The position numbers were made by a program, and so were the translations under genes. The notes under the pieces are model-generated. The model searched no databases, was not told the origin of the DNA, and worked only from the letters and a program-made list of their open reading frames with translations. Positions 5,679-9,218 of a DNA stretch of 9,218 nucleotides are shown here, piece after piece (the first letter of the stretch is position 1; each line of letters starts with the position of its first letter). The stretch is from an uncultured Atopobium sp. (GTDB taxonomy: Bacteria > Actinomycetota > Coriobacteriia > Coriobacteriales > Atopobiaceae): positions 1 through 9,218 of the forward strand of contig CAMPCT010000067.1 in the NCBI GenBank assembly GCA_946647055.1. The letters run 5' to 3'.

Positions 5679-7214
5679 CTAGCCGGCGACCGTCGTGGAG
5701 CCGATGTCCTCGCCCTCGCCCTCGGTGGACTCGTCGGAGGCGTCGTCGGCGGTCTCATCGGTCTTGCCAGCCTCCTCCGACTTGTCGCCCTCGGCCTCGC
5801 CTTCGGTCTCACCCTCGGCAACCTTGCCTTCGTCCTCGGTCTGGGCAGGCTGGGCAGCGGCGGGGGCGGGCTGCGTGGTGTCGTCGGTCTTGGGCTTCCT
5901 CGAGCAACCCGACCCAAAGACGAGCCAGAGCACGAACAGGACCACCAGCAATGCCGCGCCGACGATTGCCATGAAGATGGTGCGCGAGCGCTTGGTCGAC
6001 TCGCGCAGGTCGCGCTCGGCGCCCGCCAGGGAGCGGACTCTCTCGCCCTGCGCGTCGAGGTCGGCGAGGGCCGCCGTGATGTCGCTGCGCAGGCGCTGGG
6101 TCTTGTCGGGCGTGGAGTGAATGTCGTTGGCCTCGTCGAGCAGGGCCTGGGCCGCGTCCATGCGGTCCTGGGCAGCCAGCTGCTCCTTGGTGACGTCGCG
6201 CACGCCCATCTCGCGCTCGACGACGGCGTTGTCAAGCTTGGCCTCGTCGGTCTGGGCGTCCTGGTAGAGACGCTCGTACTCAGCCCTGCGCTCCTCGGCC
6301 TCCTTGCGGGCGGCCTCGTTGTTGCGCTCGGCGATGTCGAGCGACTGCTGCTGGGTGAGCAGGTGCGCCTGCGCGCTGTCGACGGCGCGCTGGGCCTCGT
6401 CCCGTGTGGCCTGGACCTCGCTCCTTGCCGTGGAGAGGTGGATCTGCTCGTTGGCGATGGACTGCTTGACCTGCTCGATGGTGGTAGTGTCGGGCTGGGC
6501 CGCCGAGGAGAGCGAGGCGAGCTGCTCGTTGAGGCGGGCAAGGCGGGCGTTGGCGTTGTCGACGTCACGGCTGGCGCGCGAGACCTGCGAGTCGCGCAGC
6601 GAGTTGGCCTTGGCCAGGGCGGACTCGGCGTCCTTCACCGCGCGCTGGACCTCCTTGAGGGCGCGCGAGGTGTCCTCGGCGCGGCTCTTGGTGGACTCCA
6701 TGAGGTTCTTGTAGGGGCGCAGCCGTGCCTCGTTGTCGACCTTGAGCTTGGCGAGCTGGTCCGAGAGGCGGGCATGCTGGGCGTTGAGGGCGTCGATGCG
6801 CTCCTGCGCGTCGTCGAACTCGGCGCGTGCGCGCGCGAGGGCCTCGCCCTGCTCGGCCATGATGGCGTCGTAGTTGCGCTCGATGTCGGTGCGGTGGTCG
6901 AGCTCGGCCTGCATCTCCTCGATGGAGACCTTGAGCGCCTCGAGCCTCGAGCGGGCTGCGTTGTGCTCGCGCTTCGCCCTGCTCACGTCGCGCATGGCCG
7001 AGATGCCCTCGACGAACGTGCGGGCGGTGTCGGCGGCACCGGCCGAGAGGGCGCCTGCCGTCTTGCCAAAGCCACTCTCTGCCGCCGGAGCGGGCTGCTC
7101 GTCAACCCCGTCCGCCGCAGGCACGTCCTGGGCGCCGAGTGCCTCGTCGGCGAACGGCTCGTCAAAGTCATCAAACGTGGGGAGGTTGTGGTCCATGTCA
7201 TTGGAGTTGGCCAT
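5679..7214 (-). CDS. Long coiled-coil protein with one C-terminal membrane helix
   Basis: This 511-aa protein is not one I can name. Residues 1-50 are acidic and disordered-looking (DHNLPTFDDFDEPFADE). Residues about 75-405 are almost entirely charged and Ala/Leu/Gln-rich, with heptad spacing typical of a long coiled coil, broken near AAQPDTTTIEQ and HSTPDKTQ. A single membrane helix spans about 412-433 (IFMAIVGAALLVVLFVLWLV), preceded by KRSR and followed by SRKPK. The last 75 residues form a Pro/Ala/Thr/Glu-rich acidic tail (for example EGETEGEAEGDKSEE). There is no signal peptide. The design suggests a membrane-anchored filament or scaffold, perhaps of the cell envelope or division apparatus; this is inference only. 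The start at 7214 has an AAGGGA ribosome binding site six bases upstream (complement of 7221-7226). Its own terminator lies at 5621-5655. It is transcribed divergently from ptsH and convergently to queA. Confidence 0.8.
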   Translation of the reverse strand: MANSNDMDHNLPTFDDFDEPFADEALGAQDVPAADGVDEQPAPAAESGFGKTAGALSAGAADTARTFVEGISAMRDVSRAKREHNAARSRLEALKVSIEEMQAELDHRTDIERNYDAIMAEQGEALARARAEFDDAQERIDALNAQHARLSDQLAKLKVDNEARLRPYKNLMESTKSRAEDTSRALKEVQRAVKDAESALAKANSLRDSQVSRASRDVDNANARLARLNEQLASLSSAAQPDTTTIEQVKQSIANEQIHLSTARSEVQATRDEAQRAVDSAQAHLLTQQQSLDIAERNNEAARKEAEERRAEYERLYQDAQTDEAKLDNAVVEREMGVRDVTKEQLAAQDRMDAAQALLDEANDIHSTPDKTQRLRSDITAALADLDAQGERVRSLAGAERDLRESTKRSRTIFMAIVGAALLVVLFVLWLVFGSGCSRKPKTDDTTQPAPAAAQPAQTEDEGKVAEGETEGEAEGDKSEEAGKTDETADDASDESTEGEGEDIGSTTVAG

Positions 7215-7321
7215 GGTGTGTCCCTTCTTGCCGGCGAACCGACCACATGTGCGTCATTCCAATATTCTCTAACATTAACGCCTACCGAGTAGAGCACAAC
7301 ATCGCAAACGGCTTTTGCTAG

Positions 7322-7327
7322 GATAAT
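7322..7327 (+). promoter_or_regulatory. Candidate -10 element of ptsH in the divergent intergenic region
   Basis: GATAAT lies 56 bases ahead of the ptsH start in the 169-bp gap between ptsH and the divergent coiled-coil gene. No convincing -35 for this hexamer is seen. On the minus strand, TTGTGC (complement of 7294-7299) and TAATGT (complement of 7272-7277), 16 bases apart, are a weak promoter candidate for the coiled-coil gene. Confidence 0.3.
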
Positions 7328-7383
7328 GACATTGTTAGTCGGCGCTCTGTGAGGTTGCGCCACTTTGGATGGAGGTAACTCAA

Positions 7384-7656
7384 ATGGTTTCTGCAAAGAC
7401 CACGATCGTTAACGCCACCGGACTCCACGCTCGTCCCGCGTCTACCTTCGTCATGGAAGCAAAGAAGTATCAGTGCAACATCACCATCAAGGACGTCGCC
7501 AAGGACGTCGCCCCCTCCAACGCCAAGTCGATCATGATGATCCTGGCCGCCGGTCTGGGCTGCGGCACCGAGGTCGAGATCACCTGCGACGGCGCCGACG
7601 AGCAGCAGGCGCTCGACGCCATCGTCGCCCTCATCGACTCCGGCTTCGGCGAGTAG
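7384..7656 (+). CDS. ptsH: HPr, phosphocarrier protein of the sugar phosphotransferase system
   Basis: HPr carries phosphate from enzyme I (EI) to the sugar-specific EIIA components. The 90-aa product shows the active-site motif NATGLHARPAS with the phosphorylated His15, and the regulatory-loop motif NAKSIM with Ser49, equivalent to Ser46 of Bacillus HPr, the target of HPr kinase where that enzyme exists. A typical GADEQQALDAI helix ends the protein. The start is ATG 7384, eight bases after GGAGG (7371-7375); an in-frame ATG at 7369 overlaps that ribosome binding site and would add five atypical residues. Compared with Bacillus HPr from memory, the region between His15 and the serine is three residues longer. 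This coincides with an exact 12-bp tandem duplication (7489-7500 and 7501-7512) that encodes KDVAKDVA. No ptsI follows; tgt does. Confidence 0.95.
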   Translation: MVSAKTTIVNATGLHARPASTFVMEAKKYQCNITIKDVAKDVAPSNAKSIMMILAAGLGCGTEVEITCDGADEQQALDAIVALIDSGFGE

Positions 7657-7679
7657 CATCCGTGTTCTGATATCGTGGG

Positions 7680-7707
7680 GAGGCCCGGCGCCGGCGCGCT
7701 GGGCCTC
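7680..7707 (+). terminator. Probable terminator between ptsH and tgt
   Basis: GAGGCCC (7680-7686) and GGGCCTC (7701-7707) form a perfect 7-bp stem enclosing a GC-rich loop, 24 bases after the ptsH stop, followed by TTCT. The T-tract is short, so it may attenuate rather than stop transcription into tgt. A run of six T at 7733-7738 lies further downstream. Confidence 0.5.
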
Positions 7708-7761
7708 TTCTCATGAGGTAGGCTTGCCGGAGTTTTTTCGTCTTGCGGGGAGGAAGGCATC

Positions 7762-8904
7762 ATGAACGAGGGCCGTTGGTTCACCTATGACGTGGTCGCG
7801 GAGGACCCCGTGACCCACGCGCGTGCGGGCGTCCTGCACACGCCCCATGGCGACATCGAGACCCCCGTCTTCATGCCCGTGGGCACCAAGGGCACCATCA
7901 AGGGGCTCCTGCCCGGCCAGCTCGAGGCCCTGGGGGCCCAGATCGTCCTCGCCAACACCTATCACCTCTCGATGCGCCCCGGTGCCGACGCGGTCTCCGA
8001 CCTGGGCGGCCTCCACGACTTCATGCAGTGGCACCATCCCATCCTCACCGACTCGGGCGGCTTCCAGGTCTTCTCGCTGGGGGAGCACTTCAAGCTCTCG
8101 AACGACGGCGTGCGCTTCCATGCCGTCGACTACGGCGGCGAGATCGTGGAGTGGACGCCCGAGCGCAACATGGAGATCGCCCAGAAGCTCGGTGCCGACA
8201 TCTGCATGCAGCTCGACCAGTGCCCCGGCTACCCGAGCCCCCGCTCCTTCGTGGAGCGCGCAGTCGAGCTCTCGAGCATGTGGGGCGAGCGCTGCTGGAA
8301 GGCCCACACCCGTCCCGACCAGGCCCTCTTTGGCATCGTCCAGGGCGGCATGCACATGGATCTGCGCCTGCGGTCCCTTGCGCAGCTCGAGTCGTGCGCG
8401 GACTTCCCGGGCTATGGCATCGGCGGGTACTCGGTGGGGGAGGACCACGAGACCATGTTCGAGACGCTGGCGCCGCTCGTCTCCGAGCACATGCCCAAGG
8501 GCAAGCCACGCTACCTCATGGGGGTGGGCAATCCCACCACGCTCGTGCGCGGCGTAGCCTGCGGCATCGACATGTTCGACTGCGTGCTGCCCACGCGCGC
8601 CGCGCGCATGGGCTCGGCCTTCTCGCACGAGGGTAGGCTCAACTTCAGGCACGCGCGCTTCAAGGCCGACGACGGCCCGCTCGATCCCGTCTGCACCTGT
8701 CCCACCTGCACCGGTGGATTCACCCGCGCGTACCTCCACCACCTGGTGCGGCAGAAGGAGATGGTGGGGTCGATCCTGCTCTCGCAGCACAACGTCTTCT
8801 TCCTGGTGAACCTGATGCGCCAGGCCCGCGAGGCCATCATCGCGGGCACCTACGGCGACTTCCTTGCCAGCTGGATGGATTCCTCGGCCGCGGTCGACTG
8901 GTAG
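7762..8904 (+). CDS. tgt: tRNA-guanine transglycosylase Tgt
   Basis: Tgt exchanges guanine-34 in the anticodon of tRNAs for Asp, Asn, His and Tyr with preQ1 (or, in some bacteria, queuine). It feeds QueA and QueH, which are encoded upstream in this window. The 380-aa product has family length and all key features. LTDSGGFQVFSL carries Asp97, the general acid/base. GIVQGG and GIGGYSVGE line the base pocket. MFDCVLPTR carries the nucleophile Asp273. The zinc site is formed by Cys311, Cys313 and Cys316 (CTCPTC) with His343 (SQHNVFFL). The start ATG 7762 has a GGGGAGGAAGG purine run (7747-7757) just upstream. It lies 105 bases after ptsH with a hairpin between them, so it may have its own promoter, which I could not identify. 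The repeat array begins 25 bases after its stop. Confidence 0.97.
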   Translation: MNEGRWFTYDVVAEDPVTHARAGVLHTPHGDIETPVFMPVGTKGTIKGLLPGQLEALGAQIVLANTYHLSMRPGADAVSDLGGLHDFMQWHHPILTDSGGFQVFSLGEHFKLSNDGVRFHAVDYGGEIVEWTPERNMEIAQKLGADICMQLDQCPGYPSPRSFVERAVELSSMWGERCWKAHTRPDQALFGIVQGGMHMDLRLRSLAQLESCADFPGYGIGGYSVGEDHETMFETLAPLVSEHMPKGKPRYLMGVGNPTTLVRGVACGIDMFDCVLPTRAARMGSAFSHEGRLNFRHARFKADDGPLDPVCTCPTCTGGFTRAYLHHLVRQKEMVGSILLSQHNVFFLVNLMRQAREAIIAGTYGDFLASWMDSSAAVDW

Positions 8905-8928
8905 ACGGGCGGATACGGCGCGCTTTTC

Positions 8929-9218
8929 CGGAGCCGTACCCGGTACAGGTCGCATTTACGGAGCCGTACCCGGCCCGGGAGGCTCCGGAGACCCCCTCAT
9001 CCCCGGTACAGGTCGCAAAAACGGAGCCGTACCCGGTACAGGTCGCATTTACGGAGCCGTACCCGGCCCGGGAGGCCCCGGAGACCCCCTCATCCCCGGT
9101 ACAGCTCGCAAAAACGGAGCCATACCCGGTACAGCTCGCAAATCCGGAGCCGTACCCGGTATGGCTCGCAAAAACGGAGCCGTACCCGGCCCGGGCGGCC
9201 TCACAGGCCCCCATCGCG
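8929..9218. repeat. Higher-order tandem repeat array downstream of tgt
   Basis: The motif CGGAGCCRTACCCGG starts at 8929, 8959, 9022, 9052, 9115, 9145 and 9175, giving spacings of 30, 63, 30, 63, 30 and 30 bases. The 30-bp and 63-bp units combine into a 93-bp period: 8929-9021 and 9022-9114 differ at only two positions by my reading. Each junction has the form GGTAC-R-G-S-TC, then GCATTTA or GCAAAAA, then CGGAGCCGTACC, so the ends of neighbouring motifs can pair as imperfect hairpins. The best is at 9159-9187, where the 10-bp stem has a single G-U pair. The last unit is cut by the window edge, so the array continues. Units are contiguous with no unique spacers, which excludes CRISPR. Function is unknown: it may be a REP-like intergenic repeat or a 3' structure of tgt. 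Confidence 0.85.

Noticed and set aside
5586..7292. 568-aa plus-strand open frame opposite the coiled-coil gene
   Set aside because: It is antisense to a clear coiled-coil protein in high-GC DNA, has Leu/Gly/Val-rich low-complexity sequence and begins inside an inverted repeat.
7708..7740. Second terminator formed by the T-run before tgt
   Set aside because: The run of six T at 7733-7738 has no stable stem directly ahead of it; only GGC-TT-GCC, too short to count.
7711..8955. 414-aa minus-strand open frame across tgt
   Set aside because: It is the antisense shadow of tgt, with no recognisable domain and no ribosome binding site that I could see.
8837..9214. Minus-strand open frame with repeated GYGSVFASCT-like peptides
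   Set aside because: The peptide repeat is only the translation of the 30-bp and 63-bp DNA repeat, whose lengths are multiples of three. The frame runs into the antisense of tgt and has no ribosome binding site inside the window.
8929..9218. CRISPR array
   Set aside because: Repeats are contiguous or joined by recurring sequence, with no unique spacers and no cas genes nearby.

Overview
The window looks like chromosomal DNA from a high-GC Gram-positive bacterium. I would guess Actinomycetota, class Coriobacteriia (Olsenella/Atopobium/Collinsella relatives). This rests on the strong GC bias at third codon positions in the core genes, the strong AGGAGG-type ribosome binding sites, and the look of the queuosine genes. 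It is an inference; no 16S or other marker is present.

Left part, 1 to about 2035: an accessory-looking block with visibly lower GC and more mixed codon use than the rest. It holds the 3' end of a coiled-coil plus DUF6273 gene that starts upstream of the window, a perfect 12-bp hairpin, two small unassigned genes (88 and 78 aa), and a very acidic 180-aa protein. From 2039 to 2830 there is a compact type II toxin-antitoxin operon: a RelB/DinJ-type antitoxin and a PIN-domain toxin overlapping by 8 bp, under an extended -10 promoter overlapped by a perfect 24-bp palindrome. A small membrane protein with an HExxH motif (DUF3267-like) follows and appears to be transcribed without a leader.

Right part, about 3600 to 8904: core metabolism at high GC. 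queH (epoxyqueuosine reductase) and queA (tRNA ribosyltransferase-isomerase) lie in tandem, and tgt (tRNA-guanine transglycosylase) lies 2.4 kb further on. Together they cover the late steps of tRNA queuosine synthesis: base exchange by Tgt, epoxyqueuosine formation by QueA, reduction by QueH. No preQ0/preQ1 synthesis gene (queC, queD, queE or queF) is in the window. Between queA and tgt lie a minus-strand coiled-coil membrane protein and ptsH (HPr, the phosphocarrier of the sugar phosphotransferase system). This HPr carries a 12-bp in-frame tandem duplication just before its regulatory-serine loop.

The intergenic DNA is rich in structure. A 23-bp imperfect inverted repeat precedes queH. A MITE-like element with 27-bp arms (one mismatch) sits between the convergent queA and coiled-coil genes. 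A higher-order tandem repeat (30-bp and 63-bp units forming a 93-bp period) begins just after tgt and runs off the end of the window. The first two share the 11-mer CGTTTGCGCAG. No wholly new system can be asserted from sequence alone. The best leads are the post-tgt repeat array, the queA-side inverted-repeat element, the acidic protein beside the toxin-antitoxin pair, and the HPr duplication.
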